DNA of 64,000 nucleotides, taken from Mycolicibacterium frederiksbergense. GTDB taxonomy: Bacteria; Actinomycetota; Actinomycetes; Mycobacteriales; Mycobacteriaceae. Position numbers and translations under genes: made by a program. The notes beneath the pieces were generated by a model. That model saw nothing but the letters and a program-made list of their open reading frames with translations. It made no database searches and was not told where the DNA came from. Shown piece after piece: positions 48,301 through 56,547 of the stretch. Each line of letters opens with the position of its first letter. Within the stretch, counting starts at the first letter, position 1. The DNA is taken from contig NZ_JARXVE010000013.1 in assembly GCF_029893345.1 (NCBI RefSeq), forward strand, positions 1 to 64,000, in the 5' to 3' direction.

Positions 48301-48616
48301 GAATGCCTCGCCGGTCGAGGTTTTCTCTGCTCTGGCCGACGACAGCCGGTGGCAGGTCCTGGTCGCGCTCGGCCACCGGCCTGCCTCCGCATCGTCGCTC
48401 GCCGACGATCTCCCGATCAGCCGCCAGGCCATCGCCAAGCACCTGAAAGTCCTCACCGATGTCGGGCTGGTCGCGGCCACCCGGGTGGGCCGTGAGGTGA
48501 AGTACGAGGCGGTGGGTGCCCGGCTCAGTGAGGTGGCGCGACGGCTCGACAGCATCGCGGCCGGTTGGGAACGCCGCCTCACCCGCATCAAAGATGCTGC
48601 CGAACGGGATCGCTGA
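48293..48616 (+). CDS. ArsR/SmtB-family repressor
   Basis: The 107-residue protein is a winged helix-turn-helix of the ArsR group: VEVFSALADDSRWQVLVALG, SASSLADDLPISRQAIAKHLKVLTDVGLVAATRVGREVKYEAVGARL. It lacks metal-binding Cys motifs (no ELCVCDL), so it senses a non-metal signal, perhaps through its SRPBCC partner. The ATG at 48293 overlaps the preceding stop. Two identical palindromes upstream of the operon are its likely operators. Confidence 0.9.
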   Translation: MPENASPVEVFSALADDSRWQVLVALGHRPASASSLADDLPISRQAIAKHLKVLTDVGLVAATRVGREVKYEAVGARLSEVARRLDSIAAGWERRLTRIKDAAERDR

Positions 48617-48647
48617 CCGCCGGAAGCGCTCAGCCCGGCAGTTGGGT

Positions 48648-48664
48648 CTTCGCGCAAGCGCTCA
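48648..48664 (-). repeat. stop-associated element TGAGCGCTTGCGCGAAGA, copy b
   Basis: On the minus strand the lysA-like stop codon TGA itself begins TGAGCGCTTGCGCGAAG. The element contains the hairpin-prone GCGCTTGCGC core. Confidence 0.6.
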
Positions 48665-50002
48665 TCCCAAATCGCGGGAGAGCAGGTCGGACGTCGTCTC
48701 GCGGCGCACCAGTAGCCGCGAGGCGCCGTCGCGAACCCCGATCAGCGGCGGGCGACCCACCATGTTGTAGGTCGAGGCCATGCTGTGCTGGTAGGCCCCG
48801 GTGCAGGCCACCGCCAGCAGGTCTCCGGCATGAGTGTCGGCGGGCAGTTCGACGTCGCGCGCGATCTCGTCGCCCGCCTCGCAGTGCCGGCCCACCACGG
48901 TCGCCGTCATGGACGGCCCGAGCGGGTGCCGATTGGCCAGCGCCACAGTGTATTGCGCTCCATACAGGGCGACCCGGGGGTTGTCGCTCATGCCGCCGTC
49001 CACCGCAATGAAGGTGCGGCCGCCCGGCTGGGATTTCACCCCGCACACTCGGTACAGCGTCACCCCCGCGCGGGCGCTGATGGCCCTGCCGGGTTCGACG
49101 ACCAGCCGTGGCCGCGGGAACCGTTCGGCCGCACAGGCTGCGGTCACGGCTTCGTCGACGGCGGCGGCGAATTCGCTCAGATCGAGGGCCTTGTCACCGT
49201 GGACATATGGGATCCCATGGCCGCCACCGATATTGAGCTCGGTCAGCACGACACCGTGTTCGGCGCGGAGATCGGCCATCGCGCCGATCAACCGGTGCAC
49301 CGCCTCGGCGTAGAGCGCGGGGTCGGTGATCTGTGAGCCGATGTGGCAGTGCAAGCCAACCAGATCCAGGTTGGGGGTGTCCAGGATCCGGGCCGCTGCC
49401 CGGGCGGCCCGATGGTCGGCCAGGGCGAAGCCGAACTTCTGGTCACATACCCCGGTGGTGACGGCCCGGTGCCCGTGGATGTCGACGTCGGGGGTGACCC
49501 GGATCAGCACCGGCTGCGGCCGGCGTGCCAGCCCGGCCAGGTAGTTGATCTCCATCGGGGAGTCGATCACGATCCGGCCCACTCCGACCTCGATCGCGTC
49601 CCGCAGCTCGTCGCACGGCTTGGCGTTGCCGTGCAGCACGATGCGTGCCGGGGCGACCCCGCCGGCCAGGGCGGTCGCCAACTCGGCCGCCGAGCACACG
49701 TCCACCCCGAGCCCCTCCTCGGCCGCCCAGCGGGCGACGGCGGTGGTCAACAACGACTTGCCGGCGTAGACCACCTCGGCCCCACTGAGGACGGCGCGGT
49801 ACCGCCGGGCCCGGGTCCGGAAATCGGTCTCGTCGAGGACGTAGGCCGGGGTGCGGTACTCATCGGCGACGTCGGCCAGCGCCACCCGCCCGACGGTGAT
49901 CCGGCCCAGCTCGTCGACCCCGGTGGTCAGCGGCCAAATGGCCGGATCGAGCCGCGGTCGGGTGGTGGCACGTAGGGAAGGCAGGATGTCCAGCAACGTC
50001 AT
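48662..50002 (-). CDS. diaminopimelate decarboxylase-like PLP enzyme (second LysA)
   Basis: The 446-residue protein is a fold-III PLP decarboxylase. The PLP Lys is in VYAGKSLLT (usual YAxKAN), the phosphate-binding segment includes LVGLHCHIGSQI and LNIGGGHGIPY, the conserved Arg lies in VVEPGRAISARAG, and CEAGDEIARDVELP plus CTGAYQHSMASTYN form the intersubunit substrate site. It resembles LysA, which makes lysine from meso-diaminopimelate, but actinobacteria keep the main lysA elsewhere, next to the threonine genes. Altered motifs (YAGKSL, CEAGD) suggest a different amino-acid substrate. Confidence 0.88.
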   Translation of the reverse strand: MTLLDILPSLRATTRPRLDPAIWPLTTGVDELGRITVGRVALADVADEYRTPAYVLDETDFRTRARRYRAVLSGAEVVYAGKSLLTTAVARWAAEEGLGVDVCSAAELATALAGGVAPARIVLHGNAKPCDELRDAIEVGVGRIVIDSPMEINYLAGLARRPQPVLIRVTPDVDIHGHRAVTTGVCDQKFGFALADHRAARAAARILDTPNLDLVGLHCHIGSQITDPALYAEAVHRLIGAMADLRAEHGVVLTELNIGGGHGIPYVHGDKALDLSEFAAAVDEAVTAACAAERFPRPRLVVEPGRAISARAGVTLYRVCGVKSQPGGRTFIAVDGGMSDNPRVALYGAQYTVALANRHPLGPSMTATVVGRHCEAGDEIARDVELPADTHAGDLLAVACTGAYQHSMASTYNMVGRPPLIGVRDGASRLLVRRETTSDLLSRDLG

Positions 50003-50084
50003 GACTCCACCGTGTGCTCCGGGTGGGCCGGTGTCACCCGGTTTGACGGTCCCTTGACGCGGTGGGGCTCAATCTTGACGGGAG

Positions 50085-51992
50085 TCAATCCGCAGCAGGA
50101 GCAGGGAGATCGATCTCGTTGATCAGCAATCCGGCTCGTTGCAGCGAGCGGATCGCGATCGTCAGATCCTCGCCGATCGCCGTGGCTGCCGCCGCCAGTT
50201 CGGAACCGGCGGTCGTCATTCCGGCGGTACCGAGCCCGTCGGCGAGCCGGGCCAACCGTTCGCGCGCCGCCCGGTCCTGATGGCGCAAACCTCGGCGCAG
50301 CCAACCGGCGAGTTCGACGCGGGCCCGCTCGTGCGGCCCGGCCCGGATATCGGGCGGAGCCGGCGGCAGGTCACGCCCTGAGGCCGCCGCAGTCGCCAGC
50401 ACCACGGCCCGGTCCTGGGTCAGCACCGCCAGCGGCTCGCACACCAGGCGCCCGCCGCGCCGGTGCAACCGGACACTGACCCGGTGCAAGCTCGCTTCCT
50501 CGAGCAGATCTGCGAGCGCGTCGACGGCGCCCGGTGCGGCCGCCGAGTGCCCCAACACCAACTGGGTCGCTCCGTCGGGACCAGTCACGTTGGCGACCAG
50601 CCGTTGTGCGGCGGCGTCGAAACCCCACTCCTGCACGTGGTCCACGGTCAGCACCCGGATGCCCTCGCCCAGGCGGCGGGGCCCGACGAACCCGGGCCAC
50701 CGGTCGTGGCTGATGCCGTGCGGCAGGGTGGCGGCGTCCCAGCTGGTGGGGCCCAGATCGTGCACCGCCGTCTGACGGCGGTCGGCGGTGATCTCGATCA
50801 GCCCCAGGGCCCGGCGCCGCGCTCCGGTGGTGACCACCTGCCCCTGCGCCACCCGGTGCAGTTTCGTCCCCAGGATCCGGCGGTCTGCTGCCTGCTGAAC
50901 GCCCGGCCAACCGCGTTCCAGTACCGACACTGAACCGGTGTCCGGATCGGCGAGATAGATCCGGGCGCCGACGCCGTGATCGTCGTGCCACGTCTCGGCG
51001 CCCAGCGAGATCAACCGCAGATGTGCCAACTCGGTTTCGCCGGGCACCCCGATGCCGAGAATCTGTCCGGCGGTGCGCCGCGGTGCGTCCAGCCCGCCGG
51101 CCGTCACCGCGGCGCGCAGCCGGGCCGGTGTCTCGACCATCAGCGTCAGCAGCAGATCGGGATCCGCGTCGGTGCAACGCCGATGCAGGGCCTCGCGTTG
51201 TCTGCGCAGTTCCTCCAGATCGGCAGCAACCCAACTCCAACCGGCGCGGTGGGCGCGCTGGGTCAGAGCGCCCAGTCGCGCGTCGAGACCCGCATCCTCG
51301 GAGGCGATCCCGTCCGCCCAGAGCGCCACGGTCAGTGTCTCCAAGTCGGCGGAGAACCCGTCGACGTCGGGCCGGTTGTCCTCGGCGCCGCCGAGCGTGA
51401 CCATCACCTCGCCGGCCATCGTCGAACCGGCGTCGCCTGCCGCGCGGAACGCCCATACGGCCACGGCGAGGTGCGCACAGCCGCTGATATCGCGGCAGTC
51501 GCAGCGGGCATGTGCAAGTGCCGACGGGGAGAAGAACTGGACAGTGCTCAGCGGCAGCCGGGCAGTCGGGATGCCGTCCGGCGCGGATAATCGCACGGTG
51601 CCACGCGCTGCCCGCCGCGCCGCGGCCAGCGTTGCCGGGGCTAGTGTCTGTTCCAGGTCTTCATCGGTGAAATCAGCTGGGCTCCAATGGGTTATGGGCT
51701 CAACGAGGGTGTTCCGGTGACGATCCTGATAGGCCAGCACCAGCGTCACCCGGTGTCGGCACCATCCGCTGGCCGGGCAACTGCACGTGGCGTCGCGTAC
51801 CGCGGTCCCCACCGGCAGCGTGGTGACGACGCCGTCGTCGAATTGTGCGGTGACCGTGTCGTCGTCGCTGATGTCGAGGGTGGGCACTCGGCCGGCGTCG
51901 AGGTCTTTTCGGGCGCGTTTGACGAATCCGGGGTTGGCCAACGCGGTCAGTGCGTCGACGGTCAGGTCGAGCAGGTCGGCACGGACGGTCAC
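50085..51992 (-). CDS. SWIM zinc-finger protein (YehQ-like)
   Basis: The 635-residue product begins at the GTG at 51992. It carries two SWIM-type motifs of identical spacing, CxC-x5-CxH: C70/C72/C78/H80 (TCSCPASGWCRH) and C164/C166/C172/H174 (RCDCRDISGCAH). The rest has no domain I recognise. SWIM fingers bind nucleic acid or protein. It is the last gene of the DUF4132-MoxR-DUF5682-VWA operon; E. coli yehQ, also a SWIM protein, holds the same place in its cluster. A 32-base tandem duplication separates it from the VWA gene. Confidence 0.82.
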   Translation of the reverse strand: MTVRADLLDLTVDALTALANPGFVKRARKDLDAGRVPTLDISDDDTVTAQFDDGVVTTLPVGTAVRDATCSCPASGWCRHRVTLVLAYQDRHRNTLVEPITHWSPADFTDEDLEQTLAPATLAAARRAARGTVRLSAPDGIPTARLPLSTVQFFSPSALAHARCDCRDISGCAHLAVAVWAFRAAGDAGSTMAGEVMVTLGGAEDNRPDVDGFSADLETLTVALWADGIASEDAGLDARLGALTQRAHRAGWSWVAADLEELRRQREALHRRCTDADPDLLLTLMVETPARLRAAVTAGGLDAPRRTAGQILGIGVPGETELAHLRLISLGAETWHDDHGVGARIYLADPDTGSVSVLERGWPGVQQAADRRILGTKLHRVAQGQVVTTGARRRALGLIEITADRRQTAVHDLGPTSWDAATLPHGISHDRWPGFVGPRRLGEGIRVLTVDHVQEWGFDAAAQRLVANVTGPDGATQLVLGHSAAAPGAVDALADLLEEASLHRVSVRLHRRGGRLVCEPLAVLTQDRAVVLATAAASGRDLPPAPPDIRAGPHERARVELAGWLRRGLRHQDRAARERLARLADGLGTAGMTTAGSELAAAATAIGEDLTIAIRSLQRAGLLINEIDLPAPAAD

Positions 51993-52056
51993 CGGTGTTG
52001 TTCTCTCTTCGCGCAAGCGCTCATCGGTGTTGTTCTCTCTTCGCACAAGCGCTCAT
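51993..52056 (-). repeat. 32-base tandem duplication carrying two stop-associated elements
   Basis: Positions 51993-52024 and 52025-52056 are identical but for one base (G to A). Each copy contains ATGAGCGCTTG(C/T)GCGAAG on the minus strand. The VWA stop codon lies in one copy and the SWIM GTG starts right after the other. Confidence 0.9.
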
Positions 52057-53174
52057 CGGCGCACCTGCTCGGCGAGCCAGCCGGCCAGCTCGCCCGGTGT
52101 CATTGCGGCCACCTCTGCGCCGACCGCCACCAGTTCCTTGGCCAGCTCGTGGTTGTAGGCGGGGTTGGCGTTGCGGTCCAGCGCCGCCAGCCCCAGCACG
52201 GTCGTCCCGCCTGCCACCAATTCCCGCACCCGGTTGATCAGCAGCTGCTGGGAGCCGCCTTCGTAGAAGTCGGAGATCACCACCACGACCGACCGGTGCG
52301 GGCTGCGTACCTGCCCGGCCGCCCAGCCGACGGCCGCAGCGATGTCGGTGCCGCCGCCCAACTGGACCTTCATCAACAACTCGACCGGGTCGGTGAGCTC
52401 GTCGGTCAGATCCACCACGTCGGTGTCGAAAGCGGCCAGGCTGGTATCCATCCCGGGCAATTGCCAAAGGCAGCTGGCCAGTACCGCTGAGTGGATCACC
52501 GAATCCACCATGGACCCGCTCTGATCCACCAGCAGCACGATCCGCCACCGCTCGGTGTGCTGCTGCGTGCGGCTGGAGAACAGTGGTCGCTGCAGGTAGA
52601 GCCGCTGCCGATGCGGGTCCCAACGGTGCAGGTTGGCTTTGACGGTCCCGCGGAAGTCGAAGTTACGGGCGATCGGGACGGGCGAGCGTCGCCGCCGGTC
52701 CAGGCTGCCGGTGAACGCCCGGCGCACCTCGGTGTCCAGCTCGGCCAGCAGCCGGCGCACCACTTCGGCAACCAGTCGCCGCGCGGCCGTGAGCACCTCG
52801 GGATTCATCAGGTGCTTGGTTTGCAGGACCGCCCGCAGCAGCGACTCGGACGGCTCGAGGCGTTCCAGCACGTCCAGACGCGTCACCACTTCGGTGATGC
52901 CGAACCGTTCCACCGCATCGCGTTCGACGCGTTCGATCACCTCCTGCGGGAACAGCGTGTGCACGGTGTCGATCCACTCCGGGACGCTCAGGGTGGAGGT
53001 ACCCGGCCCGCCGGCCCGCTCACCGCGTTCGGTGCGGTCGGGGTCGCGGCCGTAAAGCCACTGCAAGGCGGCGTCGGCCGCGCCCAGCTCGCCGGTGGGT
53101 GCGCCGAGTGCGCCGTCGGCGGCCGCGCCGAGCAGTAATCGCCAGCGGTGCAACGGTTCCGGGACGTCGATCAC
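52053..53174 (-). CDS. VWA-domain protein (YehP/CoxE-like)
   Basis: The GTG at 53174 overlaps the DUF5682 stop as GTGA. The 373-residue product has a helical N-terminal region (about 1-205) and a von Willebrand A domain. The MIDAS is complete: DQSGSM (217-222), GGGTDI and VISDFYEGG. VWA partners of MoxR ATPases act as adaptors that present a substrate or metal to the ATPase ring. The upstream MoxR gene and the order match E. coli yehP. The domain is cytoplasmic; no signal or membrane segment is present. Confidence 0.9.
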   Translation of the reverse strand: MIDVPEPLHRWRLLLGAAADGALGAPTGELGAADAALQWLYGRDPDRTERGERAGGPGTSTLSVPEWIDTVHTLFPQEVIERVERDAVERFGITEVVTRLDVLERLEPSESLLRAVLQTKHLMNPEVLTAARRLVAEVVRRLLAELDTEVRRAFTGSLDRRRRSPVPIARNFDFRGTVKANLHRWDPHRQRLYLQRPLFSSRTQQHTERWRIVLLVDQSGSMVDSVIHSAVLASCLWQLPGMDTSLAAFDTDVVDLTDELTDPVELLMKVQLGGGTDIAAAVGWAAGQVRSPHRSVVVVISDFYEGGSQQLLINRVRELVAGGTTVLGLAALDRNANPAYNHELAKELVAVGAEVAAMTPGELAGWLAEQVRR

Positions 53175-55447
53175 GGCCACACTCCCCAGGACTGCAGCCG
53201 CTCGACGGCGTGGTGTTCGGCTGTGGCGGTCGCGGCCACCGTCTGCGGATCGGCGTCCAGACGTCCGATCAGCACGCGCCGAGACACGTTGACCGCGCCG
53301 TGCAGCCCCAGCACCGCGTCGGCCACCTCGCCGCGTTCCCGTGGCGGCAACCAGGCGAACGCGGCGCGCAACGCCGGCAGCGCGCCGACGAAATCGTCGC
53401 CGTCCAATCCGGTGATCAGCGCGTCGAGTCCGGCCACGAAGGCATTCTCGGAAAGCAACTCCTCGCGGGCCAGCGCCAGCAGCCCGGCCAACGCGTCCCC
53501 GAGTCGGGCCACGGCGACCGTGCTCAGCACGGCCAGCGGATCGGTGTCGGTCGCGGTGCCGAGGCTGATCACGGCCCCCAGTGCCGCGCCCCGGCTCGCC
53601 GGGTCCGACCGAACGGAGGCCGCCTTGCGGCCCAGCACCGCGACGATGCGATCGCCCATGAGATCGAACAGCTGCGCGCGCACCAGATCCCGCAATCCGA
53701 TCATCAACCGGAGATGACCGTCGACCTCGGCAGGCGCCACCGGGGCGGGCGGTTCCAACAGCCATACCGCGCGGTCGGCGATCGCCTCCACGGCGTCGAG
53801 ACCGAGCAATCGGAGATTGCGGGCCAATGGCAGCAGCACCCGCAGGGCCGCGCCGAGTGCGCCGAGATCGGTTTCGGCGGCTACCGTTTCGCGGAGCCGG
53901 CCGATCACGTCGGCCTGTACCGAGCCCAGTCCGGAGGCAGCTGCAGCGTCCACCGCGGCGGCGAGCTCGGCCACGCCGACACCCGCACCGATGGTGGCGG
54001 CCCACTTGTTGCGGGCAGCGTCGAGAAGCGTGGCGCCCCACGCGCCGGCTTCGATGAGTGCGGCCAGCCGACTCGGCGGATTGTCGAGTTGCCACTGCTC
54101 GGTGGGGTTTCGGCCGGCGTCGAGGACCCAGCGCGGGCCCGCGCAGCGCAGGGTTCCGGGGATGTCCAGCAGCGCCAACCGGTGCAGCACCCGGCTGCGC
54201 TGCCGGTCGGTGTCGGACAACAGATCCAGGGTGACGTCTCCGGCGACCGGCAGGTTGTGGGCGGCCAACTCGGCGGCGACCGCGGCCACCAACGGCGGCT
54301 GCGGAGTGCCCGGCGCCAGCGCGCCGACCTGGTCGCCGGAGAGCACGTCCATCACCTCGACCAGCACCGGATCGGTGCCGGGCGCCAGCGGGCCGCGGTA
54401 GCTCCACGGCAACGGCACCTCGAGTGCGTCGGTGACCCAGCCGGCCGCGACCGAGTCCAACCAGTCGCACCGCAGCGGAACCGCGTGCCCGCGTAGCCGG
54501 GCCAATCCGTGCGCGTGGGTGTACACGCTCTGCAGGGTGGCAGTGGATACCGGTAACTTTTTGTCCCGCAATCGGTCCCGGGTTCGGTGCAGAAGTTGTC
54601 GTCCCGCGGCGGCCACCCCGTCCTCCCAGACCCACTGGTAGTAGGAGGGCGACGGCATCCCCGACGCGTACCCGGTGAACGCGTCGAGCTGGCGGAAGCC
54701 GAACGGCACCAGATACGAGCCGTGCCGAACATCGTGTGGGGCGCCCGGCGGGACCGGAACCGCCGGTGGAGTGTTGGTTTCGGGTAGCTGGGGCCACCGG
54801 GCAGCCAGTGCGGGTGCGTGATAGCCGCCGCACACCACCAGAACCGGGCCCTCGTCGCGATGTACCGCCCACGCGATCCAGTGCGCCATCAGCTCCTCAC
54901 GGGCGGCGTTGCCTGCCGAGCCGGGATCCTCGCCGCGCAGGCCGGTGAACCACACGGACAGCCGCTGCGCCAGTGCCCCGGGGTCCTCTTCGGATTCGAA
55001 CAAGTGGTCCCACAACGCATCTCGACTGTCGATACCGAGTTCGCGGGCCACCGCCGCGGTGTAGTCCGCGGCCCGGTGCTCGGCCGCCTCGTCGGCATCG
55101 TCGGCGTAACGGTTGGTCAGGTCGGCGAATGCGTCGTGCCACGCGGGCAGGTCGATGAACCGGACCTGAGCGCCGATGCGGCGACCCGCCCACAGCGCCT
55201 GCCACTCCGGTGAGTGCTCGGCCAGCGGCGACCATGATCCGCGATGCACATCGGAAGCAGACAGATAGCTGTAGATCGCGATCGGCAACCGGTGCGCGGC
55301 GTCGAGTTCGTCGATGCGTTCGTTGAAGTCGCAGGGACCCTCGATCAGCACATGCGCCGGGCGTAGCCGCTCGATCTCGGCGACCACCAGCCGGGCGCAT
55401 GCCGGCGAATGATGCCGTACCCCAACAATTCTGGGTTCCGGTGCCAT
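53171..55447 (-). CDS. DUF5682 family protein (YehM-like)
   Basis: The 758-residue protein starts 2 bases after the MoxR stop. The N-terminal third shows the DUF5682 landmarks GVRHHSPACARLVVAEI, HVLIEGPCDFNERI, LPIAIYSY and VVCGGYHAPAL; the remainder is a long Ala/Leu-rich helical array. The His-His and Glu residues recall the TraB/ChaN/EreA-type fold, which hints at a hydrolase or metal-handling centre, but this is a guess. E. coli yehM occupies the same slot. It is always encoded between the ATPase and the VWA protein as far as I know. Confidence 0.82.
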   Translation of the reverse strand: MAPEPRIVGVRHHSPACARLVVAEIERLRPAHVLIEGPCDFNERIDELDAAHRLPIAIYSYLSASDVHRGSWSPLAEHSPEWQALWAGRRIGAQVRFIDLPAWHDAFADLTNRYADDADEAAEHRAADYTAAVARELGIDSRDALWDHLFESEEDPGALAQRLSVWFTGLRGEDPGSAGNAAREELMAHWIAWAVHRDEGPVLVVCGGYHAPALAARWPQLPETNTPPAVPVPPGAPHDVRHGSYLVPFGFRQLDAFTGYASGMPSPSYYQWVWEDGVAAAGRQLLHRTRDRLRDKKLPVSTATLQSVYTHAHGLARLRGHAVPLRCDWLDSVAAGWVTDALEVPLPWSYRGPLAPGTDPVLVEVMDVLSGDQVGALAPGTPQPPLVAAVAAELAAHNLPVAGDVTLDLLSDTDRQRSRVLHRLALLDIPGTLRCAGPRWVLDAGRNPTEQWQLDNPPSRLAALIEAGAWGATLLDAARNKWAATIGAGVGVAELAAAVDAAAASGLGSVQADVIGRLRETVAAETDLGALGAALRVLLPLARNLRLLGLDAVEAIADRAVWLLEPPAPVAPAEVDGHLRLMIGLRDLVRAQLFDLMGDRIVAVLGRKAASVRSDPASRGAALGAVISLGTATDTDPLAVLSTVAVARLGDALAGLLALAREELLSENAFVAGLDALITGLDGDDFVGALPALRAAFAWLPPRERGEVADAVLGLHGAVNVSRRVLIGRLDADPQTVAATATAEHHAVERLQSWGVWP

Positions 55448-55449
55448 GG

Positions 55450-56547
55450 TCAGGGCAGCCGGTCGCGGGCGGCATAGAACTCCTGCCAGTGCCGCCCACT
55501 CCGGGAGCCGATCTTCTGCTCGAAGTAACGTCGCAGCTTCGCACGGTCGTCGGCGTCGTCTTTCACCACGGTGCCGGCGATGCTGTCCACCAGATCGGCC
55601 GGACTGCCCCGGCGCTGGTCCAGATACCAGGCCCGAACTCCGACGGCGTGCGCGACGTTGACGGCTTCGGCGGTCGACATCACCGCGCTCAGCCGGTCCA
55701 TCGGGGTGCCGCCGTCGTCGCGCAGGTCGCGGAACGTTCGCACCAGCAGCTCGAGCACCGGTTCGGGCACGGTCACCGGGACGCCGCTGCGCTCCAGCAG
55801 TGTCATCGACGCGCGCGCGACCAGATCCATTTCGGCGTCGAAATCGAGGATGGGAAAGACGGTTTCGAAATCGAACCGGCGTTTGAGCGCCGCGCTCATC
55901 TCGTTGACGCCGCGGTCTTTGGTGTTGGCGGTGGCGATCACGTTGAAACCTTCGCGGGCATACAGCATGCCGTGCTCGCCGGTGAGCTCCGGCACCGCCA
56001 TGACCCGGTCGCTGAGCATGCTCAGCAGGCTGTCCTGCACTTCCAGCGGGGTGCGGGTGATCTCCTCGAACCGCACCATCTTGCCCTCACGCATACCGGT
56101 GTACAGCGGGGCGGGCACCAGCGCGTTGAGGCTGGGGCCCTCGTTGATCAGCAGCGCGTAGTTCCACGAGTACTTGATCTGGTCCTCGGTCACCGACGCC
56201 CCGCCCTGGATGGTCAGCGTGGAGCACCCGCTGATCGCGGTGGCCAACAGCTCGGACAGCAGCGACTTGGCCGTGCCGGGTGCCCCGACCAGCATCAGAC
56301 CACGTCCGGTGGCCAGGGTGACCAGCATGCGTTCGATGGAGGCGACCGGCGCGACGATCTTGGCGGTGATGCCGCGAGCCCGCTCACCCAGCACGAAGGC
56401 GCGCGCGGACCGCAACCCCATGCTCCAGCCGGGCGGCCGGGGTTCGGCGGTGTCCGCAGTCAGCGCGGTGATCTCGTCGGCGTAGGCGATCTCGGCCGGG
56501 GCGCGTTGCAGATTCTGCGTTGTCCCCGTTCGGTTGTGGTCAGCCAC
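55450..56547 (-). CDS. MoxR-type AAA+ ATPase (YehL-like)
   Basis: The 365-residue ATPase has Walker A GAPGTAKS (residues 88-95), Walker B-like MVRFEEITRTPLEVQDSLLSML, sensor 1 FNVIATANTKDRGVNEMSAALKRRFDFE with an Arg finger, and a C-terminal lid. The GTG start overlaps the DUF4132 stop by 8 bases and follows a GGAGGG site. MoxR ATPases work as chaperone-like or chelatase-like motors with a VWA partner, which is encoded two genes downstream. The helix-2 insert (SGCSTLTIQGGASVTEDQ) is typical of the family. Confidence 0.93.
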   Translation of the reverse strand: MADHNRTGTTQNLQRAPAEIAYADEITALTADTAEPRPPGWSMGLRSARAFVLGERARGITAKIVAPVASIERMLVTLATGRGLMLVGAPGTAKSLLSELLATAISGCSTLTIQGGASVTEDQIKYSWNYALLINEGPSLNALVPAPLYTGMREGKMVRFEEITRTPLEVQDSLLSMLSDRVMAVPELTGEHGMLYAREGFNVIATANTKDRGVNEMSAALKRRFDFETVFPILDFDAEMDLVARASMTLLERSGVPVTVPEPVLELLVRTFRDLRDDGGTPMDRLSAVMSTAEAVNVAHAVGVRAWYLDQRRGSPADLVDSIAGTVVKDDADDRAKLRRYFEQKIGSRSGRHWQEFYAARDRLP

